From the NCBI GenBank assembly GCA_020160935.1, contig JAIUPL010000035.1, forward strand, positions 1 to 53,913: DNA of 53,913 nt. Direction: 5' to 3'. The translations under genes were made by a program, and so were the position numbers. Below are positions 16,983 through 26,509 of the stretch, in pieces (the first letter of the stretch is position 1; every line of letters starts with the position of its first letter). The notes beneath the pieces were generated by a model. The model was not told where the DNA came from and did no database searches. It was given only the letters and a program-made list of their open reading frames with translations. The DNA comes from Bacteroidota bacterium (GTDB lineage Bacteria; Bacteroidota; Bacteroidia; Chitinophagales; Saprospiraceae).

Positions 16983-17702
16983 TTATTTCCGCGAAGCATC
17001 CTGCTTGGCAAATACCTTGCGCAGCAGGTCGGTGGTGCGGCTGGCTTTGTTGCGCCGGATATTGCGTTCTTCTTCCTCGATCTTTCCAAACAGTCCTTTG
17101 AGCGCCTGTTTGGTCACATAATCGTCGAAATCGTTGTTGACTTTCGTGACGAGCGGAATTTTGTTGTACGCATCTGCGGCCTTGCGCCAGAGTTGGTTGG
17201 CCCCGATTTTATCGAGAGACGCCACGATTTTTGGATTGAATTTGTCGTACAACTGCTGGTTGGTCGTGCGGTTGAGGTAATCGGTAGCTGCGTTGTCGGC
17301 CCCCAGCAGGATATTGGTGGCATCCTGAAAAGTGAGTTGACGAATGGCGCTCACGAAGATCGGGCCGGCTTCTTTGGCAGCATCTTCGGCGCCCCGGTTC
17401 ATTTTTTCGAGCAGTTCGTTTTCCAGGTTGTTGAAGCCGGGAATGTTGCGGAGTTTGTCGGCTACCTTGCGCGCATCTTCGGGGAGCAGGATTTTGTAGG
17501 CGCTTTTAAAATACCCGTCTTTCTGCGACAGTTGGTCTACCCCTTTGGAAATACCGTTGTTCAGGGCTTCTTTCAGGCCTCGGCCGATTTCCTCGATCGA
17601 GGGTTCCGACAGCACATCATTGGCTACTTCTTTCAGCACATCGCAGGCAGCGAAGGAAAACAGCAGACCGGCGAGCAGGGAAAACACAAAGAATTTTTTC
17701 AT
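16983..17702 (-). CDS. DUF4197 lipoprotein
   Basis: 239 residues. The lipoprotein signal ends in FAAC with Cys20. The rest is a helical DUF4197 domain (about 35-235), recognisable by GLKEALNNGISKGVDQLSQKDGYF, KILLPEDARKVADKLRNIPG and FKPKI/FNPKIVASLDKIGANQLW-type segments. No function is established for the family. It starts 44 bp after the dihydroorotase-like gene on the same strand, so co-transcription is likely. Confidence 0.88.
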   Translation of the reverse strand: MKKFFVFSLLAGLLFSFAACDVLKEVANDVLSEPSIEEIGRGLKEALNNGISKGVDQLSQKDGYFKSAYKILLPEDARKVADKLRNIPGFNNLENELLEKMNRGAEDAAKEAGPIFVSAIRQLTFQDATNILLGADNAATDYLNRTTNQQLYDKFNPKIVASLDKIGANQLWRKAADAYNKIPLVTKVNNDFDDYVTKQALKGLFGKIEEEERNIRRNKASRTTDLLRKVFAKQDASRK

Positions 17703-17746
17703 GATCTGTGGTGAATTTTTTGAGTCAATAGTTCGGGTATTATTTC

Positions 17747-18988
17747 TTATGCCGAGATGATCGTAGTCAGGACTTTACCCTGCAAGGTACGACCCATAAA
17801 CGGTGTATTGCGCGATTTGGAGCCCAGGCTGTCGGGCGTCACGGTCCAGGATACTGTCGGATCAAAGACTGTTAATTCGGCTTTTTCCCCTACTTTGATC
17901 TCTGGAACCGGAATACCCAGGATGCGGCGTGGCGCCAGCGACATTTTTTCTACGAGCAAAGGCAAAGGCAACTGTCCGAAGTTGCAACACAGTGAAAATG
18001 CCGTTTCCAGCCCGATCATACCGAATTCGGCGTATGGAAACTCCAGGTTTTTGGCTTCTTCGTCCCAGGGGCTGTGGTTGGACACCAAAAAGTCGATGGT
18101 ACCATCGCGCAGCCCTTCCAGCAGTGCTTCGGTGTCCGCTTGCGTGCGCAAAGGTGGCAACACCTTCCAGTGGCTGTCAAAGTCGCGCATTTCTGCATCG
18201 GTAAAAAACAGGTTGGCCACCGCCGCCGAGCAGGTAACCTGCAGGCCGGCTCTTTTAGCAGCGCGGATGAGCGCAACGCTCCGGGCTGTCGACACCAGGT
18301 GTATATGCAAACGGCCTTCCGCGTATTCCAGGAGGCTCAAATCGCGCTGCACCATCATTTCTTCGGCCAGGGCTGGTACGCCTTTTAAGCCAAGGGAGGT
18401 GCTTATGGCGCCTTCGTGCATCTGGCCGCCGCCAGCGATGGTTTTGTGGTGTGGCTCGTTGATAATGAGCCCGTCGAATGCCCGCACGTATTGCATGGCA
18501 CGTAGCAGCAGGCCAGCATCCTGCACCGATTTTTTGCCATCGCTGAACGCTACAGCGCCAGCGGCGTGCATATCGAACAGTTCGGCGAGGTCTTTCCCCG
18601 CACAATCCTCCGACACCGCGCCGATAGGGTAAAAGTGGACGCCCAAAGCGCTCGTATTATTTCGGATATACAGTATTTCCGATTTGGAATGTATAGCAGG
18701 TGCGGTATTCGGGAATGGTGCAATAGCCGTAAATCCGCCCCGCGCTGCGGCCATAGCCACTGTGCGCAGGTCTTCGCGGTGTTCGTAACCGGGGTCACCC
18801 GTTTGAACGCCCACATCCAGCCAGCCGGCAGACACGCATAAGTGCTGAGATGCCCACACCTGCGTATCTTTTTCCGCTTCCAGGGAAGAGCCGATGGCAA
18901 CAATCCGGCCATCCTGAATCAGGATATCCTGTGGTTCGGATTCCGAAGAGCCGTCGACAATACGGACTTTTTGCAAAAGAATTTTCAT
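17747..18988 (-). CDS. Dihydroorotase homologue, probably non-catalytic (PyrC'-like)
   Basis: 413 residues of the amidohydrolase fold in the class I dihydroorotase (multifunctional complex) family. Active enzymes carry DxHxH with an Arg after the first strand; here the place reads LDVGVQTGDPGYEH, so the two metal-binding histidines are missing. The late catalytic motif DHAP reads NHSPWDEE. The substrate loop FPNTAPAIHSK is retained. In several bacteria a non-catalytic PyrC' supports aspartate transcarbamoylase as a structural partner (established for Pseudomonas); that role is inferred here. It starts 10 bp after the preceding membrane-protein gene stop. Confidence 0.85.
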   Translation of the reverse strand: MKILLQKVRIVDGSSESEPQDILIQDGRIVAIGSSLEAEKDTQVWASQHLCVSAGWLDVGVQTGDPGYEHREDLRTVAMAAARGGFTAIAPFPNTAPAIHSKSEILYIRNNTSALGVHFYPIGAVSEDCAGKDLAELFDMHAAGAVAFSDGKKSVQDAGLLLRAMQYVRAFDGLIINEPHHKTIAGGGQMHEGAISTSLGLKGVPALAEEMMVQRDLSLLEYAEGRLHIHLVSTARSVALIRAAKRAGLQVTCSAAVANLFFTDAEMRDFDSHWKVLPPLRTQADTEALLEGLRDGTIDFLVSNHSPWDEEAKNLEFPYAEFGMIGLETAFSLCCNFGQLPLPLLVEKMSLAPRRILGIPVPEIKVGEKAELTVFDPTVSWTVTPDSLGSKSRNTPFMGRTLQGKVLTTIISA

Positions 18989-18998
18989 CAGAGCGTAT

Positions 18999-21443
18999 TT
19001 ATTCCAGATCGGTTTTGTACCAGAAGTTATTTTTTGCTACCCAACCCGGCCTGGTATGGTACAAGTTGAAACCATCGGCCCGGAGCAGCACCTCGTCGAG
19101 GTAAAAAGTAGTGTTGATGCCTTTTTGGAGCAGGTACACGCGCATGCTGCTGTTGTCTTCCTTCACAGATACGGGGATGTCGAACAGCGCCCAGTCGCCC
19201 ACAATTTCTTTTAAGTGAAAACGGGCCTGCACGTCCTGCGCTTGTATTTCATGGCCATCGGAAACGGCATTTTCCACAAGGTGCAGCGCATGCACCATGC
19301 CCATGTCCTGTTTTACATCGATCCAGAAGCCGAGGTGATAATTCCCTTTAGGCAGGGGCGCATTCCAGAGCCAGGTGGTATCGTGCATATTGCCCGAAAA
19401 AGCACCTTTTCCCTGAAATATGTGTTCGGTAGTCGTCAGCGAGTCAAACGTTTGCAAGTGGAAAAATCCGGGCGGCCGGTCACTTTTGTACCGACCAGCC
19501 GGGTAAATGCCCTCGTTGGCGGCTTCCGTCTGCATAGCCCGTATTCGTTCTGCCGCAGCAGCCTGAATACTGTCGGGCGACACAGCGAGCAGGCGGATTT
19601 TTGTACCTGTGTACACCGGCACGGCTTTATCGAGCAGGTAAGGATACTGGCGTTGCACGGTATCCCAGAGGCGTTGTTCGGTAAAGAGCAGCAAAGGGCG
19701 ATTGTCAGGCAGGTCGGCCAGGATTTGCGGCACTTCGCCGGGCGGCAGGGTTAGTTGCACCGATTTGAGCATTTGCCCGATCGAACTGCGGCTCATATTG
19801 ACGCCCATATCCGGCAGGCCGTGTACAAATCCAGTGAGTTGTACTTTCCGGAACAGGGCAAAATCCATATCGAGCCACAGGTTTTCGGAACCTACATGGT
19901 AGTAAGGCAACGGAAGCATGGCTTGATAGGGTTTGTAATCCACTTTTTCCAGCCATTTATCCTGGAAAGTGGCCTGCTCGGGCGGATACATGGGGTTGTT
20001 TTCAATCTGCAAGGGCCTGCTGTGGTGGAAATACCAGGCCTCATAACCCAACACGGCCAGCGGAAGCAGGGCTATCACCCAACGAAACCAAAGATTGGTA
20101 TGGCCTTTAAAACCTTTGAAGTGGATGCTCCAGTTCCAAAGCCAGTAAAAGGCTACCAGGTTGATGACGTAGTAAAACGCCCAGGTAAAGCGACCCATGC
20201 CCCGGAACTGGCGCAGCGGGCCGAAATAATCGGCTATCCACTCCAGTCCGTGAATGGCATACGGAAATCCGCAGGCAAAAATGAGCAATGCCAGGGCTGC
20301 CGCAAGAATGCCCTGCAGGTAGCGCTTGTGGACACGGTGGTAGGCCGCCAGTTCCCAGTCGTGCGGGAATAATCCTGGTGCAGGAGTTGTATCTTTTTTA
20401 AACAATGCCTGTATGCGCCGCACAGCGCGCCTGAACACACCCGAAAAAATCAGCCAGAGCGTAAACCCGAAAGCCACCAAGCCCGCATAGGCCTGCGATT
20501 CGCTGTCGAGCCGCCGAATGTGTGCGATGTGCCCATCAATCCATTGGTACATCGGGAAGTTTTCATACGGCAAAAAAACGCCTTCCCAAAAACCGATGTA
20601 TCCTGTAAACCCATAGGGTGTAGCCGGGCGATCGGGCCGGAAATCAGCCCAGTGAATCCATACATTCAGCAAGGCAAACGGCAGCAAAATCATCACCACC
20701 AAATGGCTCAGTCGCACCCTGAAATTGCGCAAGGAAGGATCTATCCACAACTGATACGCCGTGTACAGCAGCAGGAAAAGGGCCGACAACCCGAAGTAAT
20801 AAAAGTGAATTTGTGCCGCTACCCACAGCAATATCCCGATTTGCAGGCTTTGGTAGCGGCGGCTGTGTCGCTCTTCGTACCGGCACAACAGGAGCAGCAG
20901 CAAAGGGAACACCCAGGTGTGCGACAGGCCAAAATGTACATCGAAACGAGCGCATTGAGGCGACAAAAACAACACGCCTAGCGATACCATGGTGGCATAC
21001 CACACCGGGAAGTGAAGTTTTCGGAACAAGAGGTAAATAATACCGGCTCCGAAAATAAGCGACCACACCTGTAGCAGGTTCAGAATGCCGGTGGTGTCGC
21101 CCGAAATATCCGAAACGTGTAGACTCCACCAGCGCAGGACACCGCTGATAATCGGCTGATTATCTGTAAACAGCACATGCTCGCCATAGGGATAATCCAT
21201 GCCAGAATAGTGCACATAACCAGCATCGTATTTCACATGCCAGGCGGAGGTCATGTAATTTTTATACGAGTCCGTGGAGTCACGTAGCAGCCACGCATTT
21301 GGGTTGTCGATCCAACTGCTGTTGCGAATCCACAAAAAAACAGCCGCGATCATCATGACCAGCACCCAGCCCCAAAACGTGTGCGCACGCTTGGGCGAGG
21401 CCAGGCGTTGCAAGGTGTGTTCGATGTATTCGAGATGTTTCAA
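18999..21443 (-). CDS. Large polytopic membrane protein, probable lipid-linked glycosyltransferase
   Basis: 814 residues. About ten transmembrane helices occupy residues 22-490, followed by a roughly 320-residue extracytoplasmic domain without helices in the membrane. The overall shape (short N-terminal loop with an Asp-rich NAWLLRDSTDSYKNY segment, many helices, large soluble tail) is like GT-C/PMT-type glycosyltransferases, although no diagnostic family motif is certain. The start codon is TTG (21441-21443), overlapping the TGA of the upstream family 2 glycosyltransferase in TTGA, which implies translational coupling. The pair probably makes or transfers a polyprenyl-linked sugar. Confidence 0.75.
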   Translation of the reverse strand: MKHLEYIEHTLQRLASPKRAHTFWGWVLVMMIAAVFLWIRNSSWIDNPNAWLLRDSTDSYKNYMTSAWHVKYDAGYVHYSGMDYPYGEHVLFTDNQPIISGVLRWWSLHVSDISGDTTGILNLLQVWSLIFGAGIIYLLFRKLHFPVWYATMVSLGVLFLSPQCARFDVHFGLSHTWVFPLLLLLLCRYEERHSRRYQSLQIGILLWVAAQIHFYYFGLSALFLLLYTAYQLWIDPSLRNFRVRLSHLVVMILLPFALLNVWIHWADFRPDRPATPYGFTGYIGFWEGVFLPYENFPMYQWIDGHIAHIRRLDSESQAYAGLVAFGFTLWLIFSGVFRRAVRRIQALFKKDTTPAPGLFPHDWELAAYHRVHKRYLQGILAAALALLIFACGFPYAIHGLEWIADYFGPLRQFRGMGRFTWAFYYVINLVAFYWLWNWSIHFKGFKGHTNLWFRWVIALLPLAVLGYEAWYFHHSRPLQIENNPMYPPEQATFQDKWLEKVDYKPYQAMLPLPYYHVGSENLWLDMDFALFRKVQLTGFVHGLPDMGVNMSRSSIGQMLKSVQLTLPPGEVPQILADLPDNRPLLLFTEQRLWDTVQRQYPYLLDKAVPVYTGTKIRLLAVSPDSIQAAAAERIRAMQTEAANEGIYPAGRYKSDRPPGFFHLQTFDSLTTTEHIFQGKGAFSGNMHDTTWLWNAPLPKGNYHLGFWIDVKQDMGMVHALHLVENAVSDGHEIQAQDVQARFHLKEIVGDWALFDIPVSVKEDNSSMRVYLLQKGINTTFYLDEVLLRADGFNLYHTRPGWVAKNNFWYKTDLE

Positions 21444-22174
21444 ATTGTACGTTGTCTATTGCCGTTTGAATTACGCAAGAGCAGCCACAGGAAATTTCGC
21501 CCTTCCGTGGCCAGTATTTTCCAACTTACTGCGCTGAAAATTACGCTTTCACGCAGTTCTACAGGCACGGGTGTTACCGGTACTTTCCCATTGGCAAGCA
21601 TCAGAAACTCCAGATCGAATAAAAATCGATCGATCGAGGTTTGCAAAAATACCGCTTTGCCGGCTTGGTCAAATGCCTTGAGCCCGCATTGCGAATCGTC
21701 GATGGGTTGCCGCAAGATATTCCGCAACATCCAGCGCAGGAACTTCGACAGCCACCTGCGCAGCAGCGGTACCCGATTGTAGTACGCCGTATCGCGGTTG
21801 CCGGCCACAATGCCACCCCTGGCTTTCAGCACTTGCGCCACCTGCACCATACTATCGATGGTATAGGGGAAATCGGCGTCCGTCACCAGATAAAAATCGG
21901 CATCCGTGCCGGCTACGCCCTGCCGGAGGGCATATCCTTTGCCGCGGTTCGCCGGGTAATCTACAATGGCCACATTCGGCAGCAGTTCTTGCAAACGATC
22001 GAAATTAGCCGATTGGGTATGTGTAGAAGTGCCGTCCATTACTACCACCAATTTCAGGTCTTCAAACAAGCCCTTCGACGCCTGTTGAAAACCCTGAAAA
22101 TGCGCTGCCAAAGTCTGCTCCCAACCCGAAGGAGGGTTGTAGCACGGAACAATAACATGCAGGCGGGTTGACAT
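21440..22174 (-). CDS. Family 2 glycosyltransferase (DPM1/DolP-mannose synthase-like)
   Basis: 244 residues of a GT-A fold. The nucleotide-sugar strand (LHVIVPCYNPPSGWEQTL), the RGKGYALRQGV segment and the metal-binding TDADFPY (DxD, about residues 118-124) are clear, and DSQCGLKAF (about 175-183) is the acceptor-side motif of polyprenyl-phosphate glycosyltransferases. There is no C-terminal membrane segment, so it likely docks with the coupled membrane protein encoded next. The ATG at 22172-22174 is preferred over one ten codons upstream, since a -7 element lies 28 bp before it. Confidence 0.88.
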   Translation of the reverse strand: MSTRLHVIVPCYNPPSGWEQTLAAHFQGFQQASKGLFEDLKLVVVMDGTSTHTQSANFDRLQELLPNVAIVDYPANRGKGYALRQGVAGTDADFYLVTDADFPYTIDSMVQVAQVLKARGGIVAGNRDTAYYNRVPLLRRWLSKFLRWMLRNILRQPIDDSQCGLKAFDQAGKAVFLQTSIDRFLFDLEFLMLANGKVPVTPVPVELRESVIFSAVSWKILATEGRNFLWLLLRNSNGNRQRTI

Positions 22175-22201
22175 GGGAGACAAGGTCGTAAAAAATCGGC
22201 G

Positions 22202-22209
22202 CAAAAGTA
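22202..22209 (-). promoter_or_regulatory. -7 element for the glycosyltransferase operon
   Basis: On the minus strand TACTTTTG exactly fits TAnnTTTG and lies 28 bp before the ATG of the family 2 glycosyltransferase. A TTG at the expected upstream distance is not obvious. It is back-to-back with the fumC promoter. Confidence 0.5.
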
Positions 22210-22260
22210 GAAAAAGATCAGGATGACGAAGATCAGTCCTGCCTTTTCCGATCCGGGAAG

Positions 22261-22290
22261 TTGGAATAAAGCGGGCCTGCCATACCTTTG
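22261..22290 (+). promoter_or_regulatory. Bacteroidota-type promoter for fumC
   Basis: TTG (22261-22263) is followed after 19 bp by TACCTTTG (22283-22290), an exact match to the Bacteroidota pattern TTG-N19-TAnnTTTG. It leaves a 5' untranslated leader of about 70 bases before the fumC ATG at 22366. Confidence 0.75.
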
Positions 22291-22365
22291 CGGCCTCAAA
22301 ACCTATCCGGGAAACCCATTAGACCCAAAAAAACCATCTTATTTCACAAAAATCATTAGCCAGAA

Positions 22366-23781
22366 ATGGATTTTCGTATTGAAAAAGATACCATGGGCCA
22401 GGTACAGGTGCCTGCACATGTTTACTGGGGCGCTCAAACGCAACGCTCCATCGAGAATTTTAAAATTGCACGCGATACCAATCGGATGCCCATCGAGATC
22501 ATCCGCGCGTTTGCCTATCTGAAAAAAGCGGCGGCCCTGACCAATCTGGAAGCAGGTATTTTGCCCAAAGACAAATGCGACCTCATCGCCCGCGTGTGCG
22601 ACGAAATCCTGGATGGCCAACTTGACGACCAGTTTCCGCTGGTGGTTTGGCAAACCGGCTCCGGCACTCAAAGCAACATGAACGCCAATGAGGTGATTGC
22701 CTACCGTGCCCACGTGCTGAACGGTGGCCAACTCAGCGACGAGCAAAAATATGTGCATCCCAACGACGATGTGAACAAATCGCAGTCGAGCAACGACACG
22801 TTCCCGACGGCCATGCACATCGCTGCGTTTAAAATGCTGGTGGAAACAACCATCCCTGGCATCGAAAAACTGCGCGATACCCTGAAAGCGAAGTCGGCGG
22901 CCTTTATGCATGTGGTAAAAATCGGCCGTACGCACTTTATGGACGCTACGCCACTCACCCTGGGGCAGGAATTCAGCGGCTATGTGGCCCAACTCGACCA
23001 CGGCATCCGCGCCATCCGCAACACGCTGGCCCACCTGAGCGAACTGGCGCTGGGCGGCACGGCCGTCGGCACGGGCATCAATACGCCTGAGGGATATTCC
23101 GAAAACGTGGCGCGCCACATCGCTGCCCTGACCGGCCTGCCGTTTGTGACCGCACCCAACAAGTTTGAGGCCCTCGCCGCCCACGATGCTATCGTGGAAT
23201 CGCACGGCGCACTGAAAACTGTGGCGGTCAGCCTCATGAAAATTGCCAACGACGTGCGTATGCTCTCTTCCGGCCCACGCTCGGGTATCGGCGAAATTTT
23301 CATCCCCGACAATGAACCCGGTTCTTCTATCATGCCGGGCAAGGTGAACCCGACCCAATGCGAAGCACTCACGATGGTGGCTGCGCAGGTGATGGGCAAT
23401 GACGTCGCCATCGGTATTGGTGGCGCCAACGGCCATTTTGAACTGAATGTGTTCAAACCCGTCATGATCTACAACTTCCTGCACTCCGCCCGCCTCATCG
23501 GCGAAGCCTGTGTGTCGTTCAACGATAAATGCGCGGTCGGTATCGAGCCGCTGGAAGATAATATCCGCAAACACGTGCAAAACTCACTGATGCTGGTGAC
23601 GGCCCTCAATCCGAAAATCGGCTACTACAATGCAGCGGCCATTGCCCAGAATGCGCATAAAAAAGGTATTACGCTGAAAGAATCGGCCCTGGAATACGAA
23701 CTGAAAGGACTGGATTTTAAACATATGACGGCCGAGCAGTTTGATGCGTGGGTGCGGCCGGAGAATATGGTAGGCAGGTAA
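22366..23781 (+). CDS. fumC: Class II fumarate hydratase
   Basis: 471 residues, full length for the iron-independent tetrameric fumarase of the citric acid cycle (fumarate to L-malate). Signatures in order: [13 protein letters not shown] (98-110), the substrate segment [11 protein letters not shown] (141-151), [14 protein letters not shown] with catalytic His190, and the signature loop [15 protein letters not shown] (319-333) with the catalytic serine. It has its own strong promoter. The TAA stop is followed within two bases by a CTCTCAC-type inverted repeat. Confidence 0.96.
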   Translation: MDFRIEKDTMGQVQVPAHVYWGAQTQRSIENFKIARDTNRMPIEIIRAFAYLKKAAALTNLEAGILPKDKCDLIARVCDEILDGQLDDQFPLVVWQTGSGTQSNMNANEVIAYRAHVLNGGQLSDEQKYVHPNDDVNKSQSSNDTFPTAMHIAAFKMLVETTIPGIEKLRDTLKAKSAAFMHVVKIGRTHFMDATPLTLGQEFSGYVAQLDHGIRAIRNTLAHLSELALGGTAVGTGINTPEGYSENVARHIAALTGLPFVTAPNKFEALAAHDAIVESHGALKTVAVSLMKIANDVRMLSSGPRSGIGEIFIPDNEPGSSIMPGKVNPTQCEALTMVAAQVMGNDVAIGIGGANGHFELNVFKPVMIYNFLHSARLIGEACVSFNDKCAVGIEPLEDNIRKHVQNSLMLVTALNPKIGYYNAAAIAQNAHKKGITLKESALEYELKGLDFKHMTAEQFDAWVRPENMVGR

Positions 23782-23783
23782 CA

Positions 23784-23973
23784 GAGGGTGAGAGAGTGAG
23801 AGAGGTGAGAGGGTGAGAGACGTAGAGTGTACCATTTACCCGTAAAATGGTTATTTTTGTGGCCAACAAACTTATTAAGAGCGAAGCGGTACACTCTACA
23901 CCTCTCACCCTCTCACCCTCTCACCCTCTCACCCTCTCACATCTCTCACATCTCTCACCCTCTCACCTCTATC
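23784..23973. repeat. Inverted repeat with CTCTCACC arms and GTAGAGTGTACC inner motif
   Basis: The left arm (23784-23833) consists of GAGGGTGAGA/GTGAGAG words and ends CGTAGAGTGTACC. The right arm (23888-23973) begins GGTACACTCTAC and continues as CACCTCT and CACCCTCT words up to the ATG at 23974. The 54-bp loop is unique, AT-rich sequence. The right arm is nearly twice as long as the left. The same inner motif, with changed centre bases, occurs in the 49221-49358, 28716-28843 and 43590-43788 elements. Confidence 0.92.
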
Positions 23974-24072
23974 ATGAGACTTTCCCGCTACCAACGTTTT
24001 ATAGAAGTGCTGATGCACGCCTTTATCATCGTGGTATTGTTGGGAATATTCCTGAAGGTGCTGGTAATTTGA
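23974..24072 (+). CDS. 32-residue single-pass membrane protein
   Basis: The short frame begins MRLSRYQRFIEVLMHAFI and continues as a hydrophobic helix to the stop: a basic N-terminus followed by one membrane span, a credible small inner-membrane protein. Its ATG immediately follows the repeat arm. The upstream extension of the frame (to 23827) translates only repeat sequence and is rejected. The segment after it is a strong hairpin, which fits a real 3' end. I do not recognise a family. Confidence 0.55.
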   Translation: MRLSRYQRFIEVLMHAFIIVVLLGIFLKVLVI

Positions 24073-24087
24073 CACAGCGCCTTTTTT

Positions 24088-24136
24088 AAGTGCCAAGACC
24101 TAATTAATTGATAAAATTAATTAGGTCTTGGCACTT
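24088..24136. terminator. Perfect 22-bp hairpin
   Basis: The arms at 24088-24109 and 24115-24136 (AAGTGCCAAGACCTAATTAA plus TT, and its exact reverse complement) have a five-base loop. It is flanked by CCTTTTTT on the left and TTATAA on the right. It lies between the 32-residue membrane protein and the O-antigen-ligase-like gene and could terminate transcription in either direction, most plausibly leftward, where the T-run would be an A-run reversed. It is not built of short words. Confidence 0.7.
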
Positions 24137-24179
24137 ATAATCCGCCGAAAGGCTAATTTGCCACCCAAATATCCGTTCG

Positions 24180-25685
24180 ATGTCGCAGATCAATTACGGC
24201 GAAATGTTCGATCGCAGGCGCTCCCGGCTGGAGCAGGCGAAAGAATGGTTGAATGAGCGTTTGCTGTTGCAAAAACTCAACAATCCGCTGGGCATGGCCC
24301 TGCTGTTGCTGGCTACGTTGCCAGTAGCGTATGTGCTGTCTGTGCTGGATCTGAAAATCAGCCTGGTGCTTTTTATGGCGCTGGTGGGACTGCCCCTGAT
24401 TATTTTCAGTCTGTTCAATATTGCCTTTTCCATTGGACTGATGCTCGTCATAGCGCTGATGGTACCTTTTGGCGCCAAGTTTACTTCAGCGCCCATTGGC
24501 ACGCTGCTCGACTTGCTGATACTGGTGAGTGCCGTGGGTATTTTACTACGGCAAATCAAGGAGCGTGACTGGACATTTGCCAAATTTCCCCTGAGTTACA
24601 TGATTCTCATCTGGCTGTATTACAATGTGATACAGGTGCTCAATCCGGGTGCGGAATCCAAATTGGCCTGGCTGTACACCGTGCGCAGCGTGGCGATACA
24701 ACAGATCGTGTTTTTTATCGGCGCCTATGCTTTTCGCAACAACCGCCGCGGCATCATGCTGGTATTGAAACTGATTATCGGCATCTGTTTTGCTTCGGCG
24801 CTGTACGGATTGAAACAGCAATTTGTGGGTTTCAGCGCGGCCGAAACGGCCTGGATCATGTCGGACAAGGAGCGTTTCGAACTCTATTACCAGTGGGGTA
24901 TGATGCGCATTCCATCGTTTTGTTTCGACCCTACGACGTTCGGGATATTGATGGCGTGTTTCAGCATTTTTTGTGTGGCCCTGCTGGTTGGCCCGGGGAG
25001 TATGGCACGAAAAGCGCTGCTGAGCCTGATGGCCGGTTGCGCGCTTTGGGTCATGGCATACACGGGCACCCGCACGGCTTTTGCGCTGGTGCCGGTGGGA
25101 GCGGTGTTTTTCTGCGGACTTATTCTGAGTAAACGGGTGCTGCTGATCGGAGGCATTTTTGCCGTGCTGGGCGCCGGATTTGTGCTGAAATCCTCATCGA
25201 GCGGGGTCATTTACCGCATACAATCGGCTTTTAAACCGGCACAGGACGATTCGATGAACCTGCGCCTGGCCAACCAGAAAAAAATTCAGCCTTTTATTCA
25301 AAGCCATCCGATGGGTGGCGGACTAGGCAGTTGTGGGGTTTGGGGAAAAAGATTCAACCCCGATTCGGAACTCTCAAAATTCCCGCACGACTCCAGTTTT
25401 GTGCGTATGGCCGTCGAACTCGGCTGGATCGGACTCATTTTGTACACCCTGCTGCACTACTTTGTGCTGCGAACGGGCTTGTATTATTTTGTCAGATGTT
25501 CCGATCCGTTTATCAAGTCCTTGTATGCCGGTATCACTACCTGGTGTTTTATGCTGGCAGTAGCCTGCTATGCACAGGAGGCCATTTTGCAATTGCCGAT
25601 GAATGTGATTTACAATGTTTTCCTGGCGCTGATGGTTACCCTGAAAAATTTTGACCCGGCATTTCAGGCGCAGGACAATACATAG
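24180..25685 (+). CDS. O-antigen ligase/polymerase-like membrane protein (Wzy/WaaL family)
   Basis: 501 residues, about eleven to twelve transmembrane helices from residue 36 onward. The large periplasmic loop late in the protein contains NLRLANQKKIQPFIQSHPMGGGLGSCG and FPHDSSFVRMAVELGWIGLILY, the hallmark of the O-antigen ligase (PF04932) family, which polymerises or ligates lipid-linked polysaccharide. Its neighbour is a TolC-like outer membrane protein fragment-sized gene, fitting a polysaccharide or envelope locus. The exact polymer is unknown. Confidence 0.85.
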   Translation: MSQINYGEMFDRRRSRLEQAKEWLNERLLLQKLNNPLGMALLLLATLPVAYVLSVLDLKISLVLFMALVGLPLIIFSLFNIAFSIGLMLVIALMVPFGAKFTSAPIGTLLDLLILVSAVGILLRQIKERDWTFAKFPLSYMILIWLYYNVIQVLNPGAESKLAWLYTVRSVAIQQIVFFIGAYAFRNNRRGIMLVLKLIIGICFASALYGLKQQFVGFSAAETAWIMSDKERFELYYQWGMMRIPSFCFDPTTFGILMACFSIFCVALLVGPGSMARKALLSLMAGCALWVMAYTGTRTAFALVPVGAVFFCGLILSKRVLLIGGIFAVLGAGFVLKSSSSGVIYRIQSAFKPAQDDSMNLRLANQKKIQPFIQSHPMGGGLGSCGVWGKRFNPDSELSKFPHDSSFVRMAVELGWIGLILYTLLHYFVLRTGLYYFVRCSDPFIKSLYAGITTWCFMLAVACYAQEAILQLPMNVIYNVFLALMVTLKNFDPAFQAQDNT

Positions 25686-25745
25686 CCAGGATATCGGTAA
25701 ACTTGCACCCGTTTTGGCCTTTTTCCACCAATATTTTCGAACGCA

Positions 25746-26456
25746 ATGCGCCCTCTCATACTTTTTACCTTTTTTCTTTTTTGTGTAAAACTGGCTGCCC
25801 AGCAAACAGATTACAACCTGATCGTGCAGCCGGTAGATACCAAAGCACGCGATTTTTCAGAATACCTCGTGCAGTTGGCCTGGATGAACGGCCCTGACGG
25901 CCTGATTGCTATTGAAGAAGTAAAAAATGCCCTGAGCGCCGACAAAAACGTCAAAAAAGAGTGGATGCGCGACGTACAGGCCACCTTCAACCTGAACGAA
26001 GCCAACCTGCGCTCGGCCGACACTACCAACAATGTGTTTTTCCCACGCTACAACCTGGGGCTCAACCTCAACCTGTACAATATCCTCAGCCAGAAGGAAA
26101 AAAACAAAATCAGCAAGCGCGACATCGACATTGCCGAACAAAAAGTGAACAAGCGCAAACTGGAAATCCGCGCCGAAACCCTTACCCGATATGCCAACTA
26201 CAAACTGGCCCACGACATCCTGAAAGCCCGCACACTGGTGGAGCAGGATATGAACGCCACGTATATTCTGGTGCAGCAACTTTACAAAAACGACGAAAAA
26301 ACCCTGGAAGACTACACCACGGCGTCGGCAGCTTATTTCGCTGCACAGGAAGCCCGCATCCGCGCTGAAAACGATGTGCTGCTGGCCAAATACCGCGTCG
26401 AGGAAATGATCGGCCTCAAATGGGAGCAGGTGCAGCACCCGGCCAAGGAATTTTGA
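25746..26456 (+). CDS. TolC-like outer-membrane efflux family protein, short
   Basis: 236 residues with a signal peptide (1-19, ending KLAAQQ). The mature part has an early beta-rich segment (FNLNEANLR...PRYNLGLNLNLYNILSQ) followed by long helices (KEKNKISKRDIDIAEQKVNKRK to EEMIGLKWEQVQ), like one of the two repeats of a TolC barrel-coil protein. It is about half the usual length, so it could form a higher-order trimer/hexamer or be an atypical family member. It follows the O-antigen-ligase-like gene by 60 bp on the same strand. Confidence 0.75.
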   Translation: MRPLILFTFFLFCVKLAAQQTDYNLIVQPVDTKARDFSEYLVQLAWMNGPDGLIAIEEVKNALSADKNVKKEWMRDVQATFNLNEANLRSADTTNNVFFPRYNLGLNLNLYNILSQKEKNKISKRDIDIAEQKVNKRKLEIRAETLTRYANYKLAHDILKARTLVEQDMNATYILVQQLYKNDEKTLEDYTTASAAYFAAQEARIRAENDVLLAKYRVEEMIGLKWEQVQHPAKEF

Positions 26457-26509
26457 CAGATTTTTTCCGACTTTTGCACCCTCAAGTTTCTTATCAACAT
26501 ACCTACAGC

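Noticed and set aside
22339-23580. A 413-codon open frame antisense to fumC
   Set aside because: The sense strand encodes a complete, well-conserved fumarase; the antisense product has no recognisable motifs. It is a shadow of codon usage.
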